Shown: positions 16,352 to 23,167 of the stretch, piece by piece
Position numbering within the stretch: position 1 is the stretch's first letter
How the letters are laid out: every line of letters begins with the position of its first letter
Source of the DNA: Saccharothrix sp. ALI-22-I
GTDB lineage: Bacteria; Actinomycetota; Actinomycetes; Mycobacteriales; Pseudonocardiaceae
Assembly (NCBI RefSeq): GCF_001984175.1
Contig: NZ_MTQP01000067.1
Coordinates: forward strand, 372,001-436,000
DNA length: 64,000 nt
Direction of reading: 5' to 3'
Notes under the pieces: generated by a model
What the model saw: only the letters and a program-made list of their open reading frames with translations
The model's database searches: none
Told to the model about the DNA's origin: nothing
Position numbers and translations under genes: made by a program

Positions 16352-17238
16352 ACACCACACTCCCCCCGGCCCGCGACCTGCCGCCGCACCGTCACCACGA
16401 GATCCGCGCCAGGCTCGAACGCGAGGTGGCCGGCGGCCGTCGTTCCATCCGGTTCGCACCGCTGATCACCGCCGGGGTCGCGGTGGCGGCCGCGATCGCC
16501 CTGGTCACCGTTGTTGTCGCGCCGTGGCAGCAGCCCGGCGGCGTGGGGCCTGCCGCGTCCGGCAGCGCGGTGCACCCGACCACGGTGCGCCTGCCTCCGC
16601 CGTCACCTGCGGAAAAGCCGGTCATCCCGAACCTGTCCCCGGAGCGGATCGCCCAGATCGAAGAGGGGTGCCCTAAGAGCGCCGGCGTTCCCGGCAAGGC
16701 CGTGCTGCACCAATACCTCACCGACGCCGCCGGGACCTTCGGGTTGCTCTACACCGGTGACACCGCGTTGGGCTGCACGATCGACATTCCGACCATGCCG
16801 TACAACGCGGGGTTCAGCTCGGGTTTCGACGTCGAGTGGCTGCCCGGCGAAGCGTCCGTGGACCACGTCGGTGCGAAGCCCGGCGGCGACGTGGACAAGG
16901 CCGAGTACGCGGGCCTGGCGGGTTACGACATGGCATACGGTCGCGTGTCGGCGAAGGTGGCCAAGGTGACCTACACGTTGCACGGGCAGACGGCGGAGGC
17001 GACGGTCGCCAACGGCACCTTCGTGGCCCGCATCATCCACCCGTCGAACTGGGAGATCCCCGACAACTTCGAGGCGGGCGAGATCCAGGCGTACGACGCG
17101 CAGGGCAACCTGATCAGCTCGGCGGCCGACAGGTACGGGCCCTGCTACGTCAGGCCGGGGGACTACAAGATCGTCGTGGGGGACAAGACCTCGGACCCGA
17201 AGACCTGCTGGCCGGCGGTGTCCTGGCGGAACAAGTGA
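16348..17238 (+). CDS. Single-pass membrane protein coupled to ECF sigma factor (possible anti-sigma factor)
   Basis: 296 residues. A short basic cytoplasmic N-terminus (1-37, with RHHEIRARLEREV) is followed by one transmembrane helix (about 40-62) and a Pro/Ser-rich stretch. The extracytoplasmic domain of about 210 residues has four Cys. The start overlaps the sigma-factor stop. Anti-sigma function is inferred only from coupling and topology: the cytoplasmic segment is much shorter than a usual anti-sigma domain and no zinc HxxxCxxC motif is present. The outer domain is not recognised. Confidence 0.8.
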   Translation: MNTTLPPARDLPPHRHHEIRARLEREVAGGRRSIRFAPLITAGVAVAAAIALVTVVVAPWQQPGGVGPAASGSAVHPTTVRLPPPSPAEKPVIPNLSPERIAQIEEGCPKSAGVPGKAVLHQYLTDAAGTFGLLYTGDTALGCTIDIPTMPYNAGFSSGFDVEWLPGEASVDHVGAKPGGDVDKAEYAGLAGYDMAYGRVSAKVAKVTYTLHGQTAEATVANGTFVARIIHPSNWEIPDNFEAGEIQAYDAQGNLISSAADRYGPCYVRPGDYKIVVGDKTSDPKTCWPAVSWRNK

Positions 17239-17250
17239 CCTCGTCGGAAC

Positions 17251-17283
17251 GGGGTGTGTCCCTTCATGTCGGGGACACACCCC
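17251..17283. terminator. Bidirectional terminator hairpin
   Basis: A perfect 12-bp stem GGGGTGTGTCCC / GGGACACACCCC (17251-17262, 17272-17283) encloses a 9-base loop. The Lrp gene's stop codon (17264-17266) falls in the loop. It separates two convergent genes. Confidence 0.8.
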
Positions 17284-17710
17284 GGTACCGCAGGGTCTGG
17301 CTGTAGACGATGTTCGTGGTCGTGCTGCCGAAGCCGGTGAGGTCGTTGACCACCTGCTCCAGGTGCGTCATGGACGTAGCGGCGACTTTGAGCGTGTAGC
17401 AGTCGTCGCCGGTGGTGCGCAGGCACTCCAGGATCTCGGGGCGTTCGGCGAGGAGCGCGTGCAGCGGGTCGTGCCGGTTGCCGGGGTACTTCAGGCGGAC
17501 GACGGCGAGCACGGCGTAGCCGACCTTGTCCAGGTCCACCTCGGCCCGGTAGCCGGTGATGATCCCGGCGGACTCCAGCCTGCGGACGCGTTCGGTGGTC
17601 GCCGACGCGCTGAGGTTGACCCGGCGGCCCAGCTCGGTGAGCGCGATCCGGCCGTCCCGTTGCAGCTCGCCGAGGATGGCCCAGTCGGTCGGATCGAGGT
17701 TCCCGGTCAT
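17264..17710 (-). CDS. Lrp/AsnC family transcriptional regulator
   Basis: 148 residues. The N-terminal helix-turn-helix (LDPTDWAILGELQRDGRI, then ELGRRVNLSASATTERVRRLE) covers residues 5-55 and the C-terminal RAM/AsnC ligand domain about 70-140. It is divergent from an LLM oxidoreductase and nucleoside deaminase pair. A 17-bp palindrome lies 13 bp before its start. Amino-acid-responsive control of the divergent pair is inferred. Confidence 0.9.
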   Translation of the reverse strand: MTGNLDPTDWAILGELQRDGRIALTELGRRVNLSASATTERVRRLESAGIITGYRAEVDLDKVGYAVLAVVRLKYPGNRHDPLHALLAERPEILECLRTTGDDCYTLKVAATSMTHLEQVVNDLTGFGSTTTNIVYSQTLRYRGVSPT

Positions 17711-17722
17711 CGGGGCAGAGTA

Positions 17723-17739
17723 CCGTGGAATTCACGGTG
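17723..17739. promoter_or_regulatory. Putative Lrp/AsnC operator
   Basis: Perfect palindromic arms ACCGTG-GAATT-CACGGT in the gap between the divergent Lrp and LLM genes. The AT-rich centre and arm length are typical of AsnC-type sites. Confidence 0.6.
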
Positions 17740-17803
17740 AGTCGGGCGCTGTGCCGGGATGAGTCTCTTCAGGATCGGGCGACCAGTACCTAACCTTGGT
17801 CCG

Positions 17804-18637
17804 GTGGAAATCGGTGTGAACGTCCCGAATTTCGGTCCCGGCACCTCGCCGGACGTGCTGCGGCGCTGGGCGCTGACGGTCGAGGGGCTTGGGTTCGACC
17901 TGTTGATGGTGTCCGACCACGTGGCCGTGACGCCGGACGTGGCGAGCCAGTACCCGGCGCCGTTCTACGAGCCGTTCAGCGTGCTGTCGTGGTTGGCCGG
18001 GGTGACGTCGCGGGTTCGGCTCGGTACGACCGTGCTGGTGCTGCCGTACCGGCACCCGTTGCTGGTGGCGCGGATGGCGGCGAACCTGAACGAGCTGTCC
18101 GGTGGGCGGTTCGTGCTGGGGGTCGGGGTCGGATGGGCGCGGCAGGAGTACTCGGCGTTGGGGGTGCGGTTCGCGGACCGGGGTCGGTTGACCGATGAGG
18201 GGCTGCGGGCGGTGCGGGCGGCGTGGCGGGATGAAGAGGACTACCGGGGCGGGCGGATTCCGATCTGGGTGGGTGGGCACTCGGATGCGGCGTTGCGGCG
18301 GGCGGTGCGGTTGGGAGATGCGTGGCACAGCTTGCGCCTTACGCCTGTGGGGTTCCGGGAAGGGTTGCGGCGGTTGGAGGTTGTCGCGGAGGAGGAAGGG
18401 AAACCTTTGCCTGCGTTGACTCCTCGGATTCTCTTGAACATCACGCCTGATGAGGTGGGGCCGGACCGGCGGTTGGGTGAGGGCACGGTGTCGCAGGTCG
18501 TGGGTGATCTGGCGGAGTTGCGCTCGCTGGGCGCGGAGGCGGTGGTGCTGGACCCGTTCGTCGGCGATCCGCAGGAGACGGTCAATCCCGAGGTGGCGTG
18601 GCAGGCGTTGGCGACCGTGCGGAAGGAGTTCCGATGA
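17804..18637 (+). CDS. LLM class (probable F420-dependent) oxidoreductase
   Basis: About 277 residues from GTG 17804 (MEIGVNVPNFGPG). An earlier in-frame start at 17759 would add 15 residues unlike the family. The luciferase-like barrel is evident from VSDHVAV, RVRLGTTVLVLPYRHPLL and GGRFVLGVGVGW. The last is the TIM-barrel segment shared with F420-dependent dehydrogenases. The last codons overlap the deaminase start (ATGA 18634-18637). Substrate unknown. Confidence 0.85.
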   Translation: MEIGVNVPNFGPGTSPDVLRRWALTVEGLGFDLLMVSDHVAVTPDVASQYPAPFYEPFSVLSWLAGVTSRVRLGTTVLVLPYRHPLLVARMAANLNELSGGRFVLGVGVGWARQEYSALGVRFADRGRLTDEGLRAVRAAWRDEEDYRGGRIPIWVGGHSDAALRRAVRLGDAWHSLRLTPVGFREGLRRLEVVAEEEGKPLPALTPRILLNITPDEVGPDRRLGEGTVSQVVGDLAELRSLGAEAVVLDPFVGDPQETVNPEVAWQALATVRKEFR

Positions 18638-19083
18638 GTTCACAGATGAGTTCGCAGAGTTCGCCGATGAGTTTGCAGAGCTTGCGCAGGGCGATCGAGC
18701 TGGCGGCGGAGGCTCGGGCGGGCGGGAACCCGCCGTTCGGATCGTTGCTGGTGGGGTCGGATGGCGCGGTGTTGGCGGAGGAGCGCAACACGAGCGTGAC
18801 GGACGATGACATCACCGCGCATCCGGAGTTGAAGTTGGCGCGGTGGGCGGCGCGGTCGTTGTCCCCGGAGGTGGCGGCCGGGACGACGATGTTCACCAGT
18901 TGCCAGCCGTGCGGGATGTGCGTGGGGGCGATCGAGCGGTCGGGGTTGGGGCGGGTGGTGTTCGCGCTGTCCACCGAGCAGTTGAACGCGTTGAAGCCGG
19001 GTGGCGGTTTCGCGGCTGTGCCGCAGGAGGGGCCGGCGCTGCTGGAGGAGGCTCGCGTTCCGGTCGTGGGGTACTACCGGTAG
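18634..19083 (+). CDS. Nucleoside deaminase (cytidine/deoxycytidylate deaminase family)
   Basis: 149 residues. The zinc site is HPE (in ITAHPELKL, replacing the more usual HAE) with PCGMC later (SCQPCGMCVGA), giving one His and two Cys ligands and the Glu proton shuttle. The start overlaps the LLM stop, so the two are co-translated. The N-terminus contains several closely spaced Met/Ser codons (MSSQMSSQSSPMSLQ), making the exact start uncertain. The guanine or cytosine deaminase subclass cannot be set from sequence alone. Confidence 0.85.
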   Translation: MSSQMSSQSSPMSLQSLRRAIELAAEARAGGNPPFGSLLVGSDGAVLAEERNTSVTDDDITAHPELKLARWAARSLSPEVAAGTTMFTSCQPCGMCVGAIERSGLGRVVFALSTEQLNALKPGGGFAAVPQEGPALLEEARVPVVGYYR

Positions 19084-19171
19084 CCGGTGTTCGCGTTGGT
19101 GCTGGTGGGGGTGTGGGGTGGGGCCGTTTGGAGCTGGCGGGACGGCGAAATAGCTTCGTTCGCTTATGGGG

Positions 19172-19220
19172 TTCACAGATTGTGCCCGGTTCGCTACCTT
19201 GGGGTCTGGGAGCGCTCCCA
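19172..19220 (+). promoter_or_regulatory. LPMO promoter with perfect CebR-type operator
   Basis: A -35 TTCACA (19172-19177) and -10 TACCTT (19195-19200) are separated by 17 bp. The perfect 14-bp palindrome TGGGAGCGCTCCCA (19207-19220) starts at the expected transcript start. This sequence is identical to the cellobiose repressor (CebR) consensus known from Streptomyces. Confidence 0.8.
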
Positions 19221-19259
19221 GTCAGTACTCCGTAATCCTCAACGTGGAGGACAAAACAC

Positions 19260-19931
19260 ATGACCTTCAGTCGCGGTCTCCGAACGGTGTTCGGCGTCTT
19301 CAGCTCGGTCTTGGCGGTTCTCGCTGCCAGCGTCGTGGTCCTGGTGAGCGCAACGGGTACCGCGAGCGCACACGGCTCGGTCACCGACCCGCCGTCGCGC
19401 AACTACGGCTGTCACCAACGCTGGGGCAGCGACCACCTGAACCCGAACATGCACCTGACCGACCCGATGTGCGCACAGGCCTGGAAGGCCGACCCGAACG
19501 CGATGTGGAACTGGAACGGCCTGTACCGCAACGGTGTCGGCGGCAACCACCAGGGCGCTCTGCCGAACGGCCAGCTGTGCAGCGGTGGCCTGGCCGAGGG
19601 TGGTCGTTACCGGGCGCTCGACGCGGTCGGCGCGTGGAACACGGCCACCAAGCCGCGCCAGTTCACCCTCACCATCACCGACCAGGCGAGGCACGGTGCG
19701 GACTACCTCCGCATCTACATCACCCGGCAGGGCGTGAACACGGCGACGTCGCCGCTGAACTGGAGCGACCTGGAGCTGGTCACCACGACCGGGCGTTACC
19801 CCACCACGGGGCTCTACCAGGCTCAGGTCAACGCGGGCAGCCGGACCGGTCGCCACGTGGTGTTCACGATCTGGCAGGCCAGCCACATGGATCAGGCGTA
19901 CTACCTGTGCAGTGACGTGAACTTCCAGTAG
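19260..19931 (+). CDS. Secreted AA10 lytic polysaccharide monooxygenase
   Basis: 223 residues, ATG with a GTGGAGG ribosome site. Cleavage after TASA puts His38 at the mature N-terminus (HGSVTDPPSRNYGC). This His and His145 (in ARHGADYL) form the copper histidine brace. Motifs AMWNWNGLYR, GQLCSGG and TIWQASHMDQAYYLCSDV match the cellulose-active C1/C4 AA10 clade of streptomycetes rather than the chitin-only group. No carbohydrate-binding module is attached. The perfect CebR operator supports a cellulose role. It is followed by a strong hairpin terminator. Confidence 0.93.
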   Translation: MTFSRGLRTVFGVFSSVLAVLAASVVVLVSATGTASAHGSVTDPPSRNYGCHQRWGSDHLNPNMHLTDPMCAQAWKADPNAMWNWNGLYRNGVGGNHQGALPNGQLCSGGLAEGGRYRALDAVGAWNTATKPRQFTLTITDQARHGADYLRIYITRQGVNTATSPLNWSDLELVTTTGRYPTTGLYQAQVNAGSRTGRHVVFTIWQASHMDQAYYLCSDVNFQ

Positions 19932-19974
19932 TGACGGGGTTCTGAGTCCTCAGTGGACTGTTCGGCTCAAGTCC

Positions 19975-20022
19975 GGCTCGATTTGACATGGGACCCTTAC
20001 GGGTGCCATGTCAAATCGAGCC
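19975..20022. terminator. Long bidirectional terminator hairpin
   Basis: A perfect 17-bp stem (19975-19991 with 20006-20022) is extended inside by ACCC/GGGT around a TTAC loop. It lies between the convergent LPMO and ROK kinase genes. Confidence 0.85.
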
Positions 20023-20067
20023 TCGTCGGCCGGTGGCGGATCCGTTGTGGCCGGTGGGGTGGTGGAC

Positions 20068-21024
20068 TCAGATTCCCACGGGTAGGGACGGGATTCGTTC
20101 GTTTGCCAGCAGTGCTGCGGCGCCGATGAGGCCTGAGTCGACGCCCAGTGTTGCCGGGCATACCTCGACTCGGCGCATGAAGTCCAGGCCAGCGTAGTCC
20201 GCTAGCGGCTGGGTGATGGCGGGTTCCAGTAGGTCCCAGGCTTGGGCTACGCCGCCGCCGATGACGACGCGGTCGATTTCGCACAGGGCGGCGGCTACGG
20301 TGATCACTTGGGCCACTGCTGCGCCGGAACGTCGGAACGCTGCCTGTGCGGTTGGGTCGCCGGCCCGTGCTGCGGCGGCCAGGGCGACGCCGTCCGCTGT
20401 GCCGCCTAGTGGTTGCCAGCCTTGTTCCAACGCCCAGCGCACCATCGATGGGCCGCTGGCGATGGCTTCGGAGCAGCCGTTCGCGCCGCAGCCGCACAGT
20501 GGGCCGGACGGGTCGACCACGAAGTGGCCGACGTGGCCCGCGTTGCCGGTGGTACCGAAGTGGGGTTGGCCGTCGAAGACGAAACCGCCGCCGATGCCGG
20601 TGGAGACGACCATGCCGAGCAGGCACTGGCTGCCCTGGCCGTTGCCGTGGTGGTATTCGGCCAGGGCCATGCAGAGCGCGTCGCCGCCTAGCCGGACTGG
20701 GAGGCCTGGCAGCACGTCGCGGACGTGAGTGGTGATCGGGAAGTCGCGCCAGCCGGGGATGTTGACGGGACTGATCGTGCCTTCGCGCAAGTCCATCGGG
20801 GCGGCCGAGGCGATGCCTGCGCCGAGGATGGTGCGGTCTGCGGTGAGGCTGAGGAGTTCGTCCAGCACGCCCGCCAGGCCGCGCCAGACGGCTTCGGCGT
20901 CACCGGCCGGTGTCGGTGTGGTGCGGCGGGCCAGGACGGTGCCGTCTGACTCGACCAACGCTGCGGCGAGTTTGGTGCCGCCGATGTCGATCGCGACCGC
21001 GATCGGGTCGAGTGCTTGGCCCAT
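20068..21024 (-). CDS. ROK family sugar kinase
   Basis: 318 residues. Phosphate loop DIGGTK at 14-19, glycine-rich STGIGGGF, and the ROK zinc motif CGCGANGCSE with the preceding NAGHVGH are all present. No N-terminal helix-turn-helix, so it is a kinase and not a repressor. It would phosphorylate a hexose (glucose, mannose or similar) released by the neighbouring intracellular glycosidases. Its upstream sequence, ACTTAGTTAAGCGGTTAAG (about 21028-21046), resembles ROK-repressor-type AT-rich half-sites. Confidence 0.9.
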   Translation of the reverse strand: MGQALDPIAVAIDIGGTKLAAALVESDGTVLARRTTPTPAGDAEAVWRGLAGVLDELLSLTADRTILGAGIASAAPMDLREGTISPVNIPGWRDFPITTHVRDVLPGLPVRLGGDALCMALAEYHHGNGQGSQCLLGMVVSTGIGGGFVFDGQPHFGTTGNAGHVGHFVVDPSGPLCGCGANGCSEAIASGPSMVRWALEQGWQPLGGTADGVALAAAARAGDPTAQAAFRRSGAAVAQVITVAAALCEIDRVVIGGGVAQAWDLLEPAITQPLADYAGLDFMRRVEVCPATLGVDSGLIGAAALLANERIPSLPVGI

Positions 21025-21165
21025 GGGACTTAGTTAAGCGGTTAAGCAAAGTTCCGTCAAGCGTTGCGTCTCCAGGGTCCACTTGAGACGTATTGGACCG
21101 TGAAGTGGTTGACTCCCTGTGGATTGAGGATGACCGGTAGTCGTTACGAGCGGTGGCGAGCGGTG

Positions 21166-21290
21166 TTACCTCGCGGTAAGCGAGTACGCCGATCGGCGGG
21201 TTGGGCGCTCCGCCGTCACCGTGAGCACGTTGTTCTGCACCTCCACTGTGGATCGCGCCGGCGAAGTCGCGTACCACCGCCATGAGCGAG
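21166..21290 (-). pseudogene. Remnant of an Hsp20 small heat-shock protein gene
   Basis: The minus strand encodes VEVQNNVLTVTAERPTRRS, a recognisable alpha-crystallin-domain strand with the NVLTV-AERP signature, ending at a TAA (21166-21168). The upstream DFAGA piece, which would be the preceding DLPGV segment, is in a different frame. Only about 35 of the usual 140-150 residues survive. It lies in the 323-bp gap between the ROK kinase and the aldo-keto reductase. The rest of that gap holds the kinase promoter region and a hairpin. Confidence 0.5.
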
Positions 21291-21291
21291 G

Positions 21292-21326
21292 CCCGCCTGG
21301 GCGGTGCGGATCAACGCCCAGGCGGG
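21292..21326 (-). terminator. Terminator hairpin after aldo-keto reductase
   Basis: Perfect 12-bp stem CCCGCCTGGGCG / CGCCCAGGCGGG with an 11-base loop, ending 21 bp before the reductase stop codon on the minus strand. Confidence 0.75.
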
Positions 21327-21347
21327 GGTTCAACGGGGCTGTGGACG

Positions 21348-22328
21348 TCAGAGGTACTGCTCGATCTCCGCCAGCTCCGCTACCTCGAACGACAGGTTCG
21401 CCGTCGCGGCCACGTTGTCGTCCAGCTGCTTCACGCTGGACGCGCCGATCAGAGCGGACGTCACGTTGCGGAGCACCCAGGCGATCGCCAGCTGCGCCAG
21501 CGTCTGGCCGCGTCGCTTGGCGATGTCGTTCAGCGCCTTGACTTTCGCCAGCTTCTCCTCGGTGAGGTTGGACGACGAGAGGAACGGGGAGGCGCCTGCC
21601 GCACGCGATCCCTCGGGGACGCCGTTGAGGTAACGGTCGGTCAGCACGCCCTGGGCCAACGGCGAGAACGCGATGCTGCCGGCACCGACCTCGGTCAGCG
21701 CGTCGAGGAGGCCGTCCTCGATCCAGCGGTTGAACATCGAGTACGACGGCTGGTGGATGAGCAGCGGCGTGCCCAGGTCGCGCAGCACTCGGGCGGCTTC
21801 CAGGGTCTGCGAGGCCGAGTAGTTCGAGATGCCTACGTACAGCGCCTTGCCCTGCCGCACGATCGCGTCCAGTGCGCCCATCGTCTCCTCGATGGGAGTT
21901 TCCGGGTCGGGCCGGTGGTGGTAGAAGATGTCGACGTAGTCCAGACCGAGCCGGGTCAGCGACTGGTCCAGTGAGCTGACCAGGTACTTCCGCGAACCCC
22001 ACTCGCCGTACGGGCCGTTCCACATGTGGTAGCCGGCCTTGGTGGACACGAGGATCTCGTCCCGGTACGGCTGGAGGTCCTGGGCGAACAGCTTGCCGAA
22101 GTTCTCCTCGGCGCTACCGGGCGGCGGACCGTAGTTGTTGGCCAGGTCGAAGTGCGTCACGCCGAGGTCGAAGGCGCGGCGCACGATCGCGCGTTGGCCG
22201 TCCAGGTGCTTGTCGTGGCCGAAGTTGTGCCACAGGCCCAGGGACACGGCGGGCAGCTTGAGCCCGCTGCGGCCGGACCTGCGGTAGGGCATGGCTTCGT
22301 ACCGCGACTCGGCGGCTTGGTGGGTCAT
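21348..22328 (-). CDS. Aldo/keto reductase, YghZ-like
   Basis: 326 residues. The catalytic tetrad of aldo-keto reductases is visible: Asp in FDLANNYG, Tyr in NNYG, Lys in VSTKAGY, His in IFYHHR. The opening (PYRRSGRSGLKLPAVSLGLWHNFG) and MWNGPYGEWGSRK insert are typical of the YghZ/AKR14 group (L-glyceraldehyde 3-phosphate reductase in E. coli). Last gene of a three-gene minus-strand operon with the LacI-like protein and beta-mannosidase, joined by four-base overlaps. A role in reducing a sugar-derived aldehyde is inferred. Confidence 0.9.
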   Translation of the reverse strand: MTHQAAESRYEAMPYRRSGRSGLKLPAVSLGLWHNFGHDKHLDGQRAIVRRAFDLGVTHFDLANNYGPPPGSAEENFGKLFAQDLQPYRDEILVSTKAGYHMWNGPYGEWGSRKYLVSSLDQSLTRLGLDYVDIFYHHRPDPETPIEETMGALDAIVRQGKALYVGISNYSASQTLEAARVLRDLGTPLLIHQPSYSMFNRWIEDGLLDALTEVGAGSIAFSPLAQGVLTDRYLNGVPEGSRAAGASPFLSSSNLTEEKLAKVKALNDIAKRRGQTLAQLAIAWVLRNVTSALIGASSVKQLDDNVAATANLSFEVAELAEIEQYL

Positions 22329-23167
22329 GTCGGTCCTTTATCGGTGCTTTCCCGCGGGATGAGCGTGGGCTTGGGCGACCAGCGCTCGGCGACCTCGCGG
22401 CCGTCGATGAGTTCCAGCACGGACTCGGCGACCGTGACGCCGAACTGGTGGACGTCCACGCTCATCGTGGTGAGCGCGGGGGACGTGAGCCGGCACAGGG
22501 ACGAGTCGTCCCACGCCACCAGGCTGAGCCGGTCGGGCACGGCGAAGCCCAGTTCCTTGGCGACACTCAGGCCCGCGACGGCCATCACGTCGTTGTCGTA
22601 GAGGATCGCGGTGGGCGGCTCGGGGGCGTTGAGCAGCACGGTGGTGAGCTTCGCCCCTGACTCCTCGGAGTAGTCGCCCTCCAGCACGGTCGGCTCGATG
22701 CCCGCTTGCGCGCAGCCTTCGAGCAGGGCCGCGGTGCGGGCCCTGGTGTGCAGCAACGTGTCCGGGCCGCTGACCCGGGCGATGCGGCGGTGGCCGAGGT
22801 CGAGCAGGTACGCGAGGGCTTCGCGGACCGGGCCCGCGTCGTCCGTGCGGACGGCGGGCACGGCGATCTCGTCCGGCTCGCCGACGTACAGCGCGGGCAG
22901 GCCCATCTCCCGCAGCACCGCCGGGCGGTGGTCGTCCACGGTGCGGTTCACCACCACCACCGCGTCGACCAGACCGCCCGCCGCCCACCTGCGGTAGGCG
23001 GCGATCTCGGCGTCCTCGGTGGCCACGATGTGCAGCAGCACGGAACGGTCGCCTTCGGCCAGCCGTTCCTCGATGCCCGCGATGAACTCCATGAAGAACG
23101 GCTCCGCGCCCAGCAACCGCGCGGGGCGGGCCAGGACGAGGCCGACGGAGCCGGGGACGGAAGTCAC
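22325..23167 (-). CDS. LacI/GalR-type sugar-sensor protein lacking the DNA-binding domain
   Basis: 280 residues that align over their whole length with the effector-binding half of LacI/GalR regulators: GSVGLVLARP, a LGHRRIARVSGP segment, YDNDVMAVAGL, SLVAWDDSSLCRLTSPALTTM. The N-terminal 55-60 residue helix-turn-helix and hinge are missing. The start overlaps the beta-mannosidase stop by four bases, and no helix-turn-helix can be read in any upstream frame. There is no signal peptide, so it is cytoplasmic. It could be a truncated repressor or a dedicated soluble sensor acting through a partner. Confidence 0.85.
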   Translation of the reverse strand: MTSVPGSVGLVLARPARLLGAEPFFMEFIAGIEERLAEGDRSVLLHIVATEDAEIAAYRRWAAGGLVDAVVVVNRTVDDHRPAVLREMGLPALYVGEPDEIAVPAVRTDDAGPVREALAYLLDLGHRRIARVSGPDTLLHTRARTAALLEGCAQAGIEPTVLEGDYSEESGAKLTTVLLNAPEPPTAILYDNDVMAVAGLSVAKELGFAVPDRLSLVAWDDSSLCRLTSPALTTMSVDVHQFGVTVAESVLELIDGREVAERWSPKPTLIPRESTDKGPT

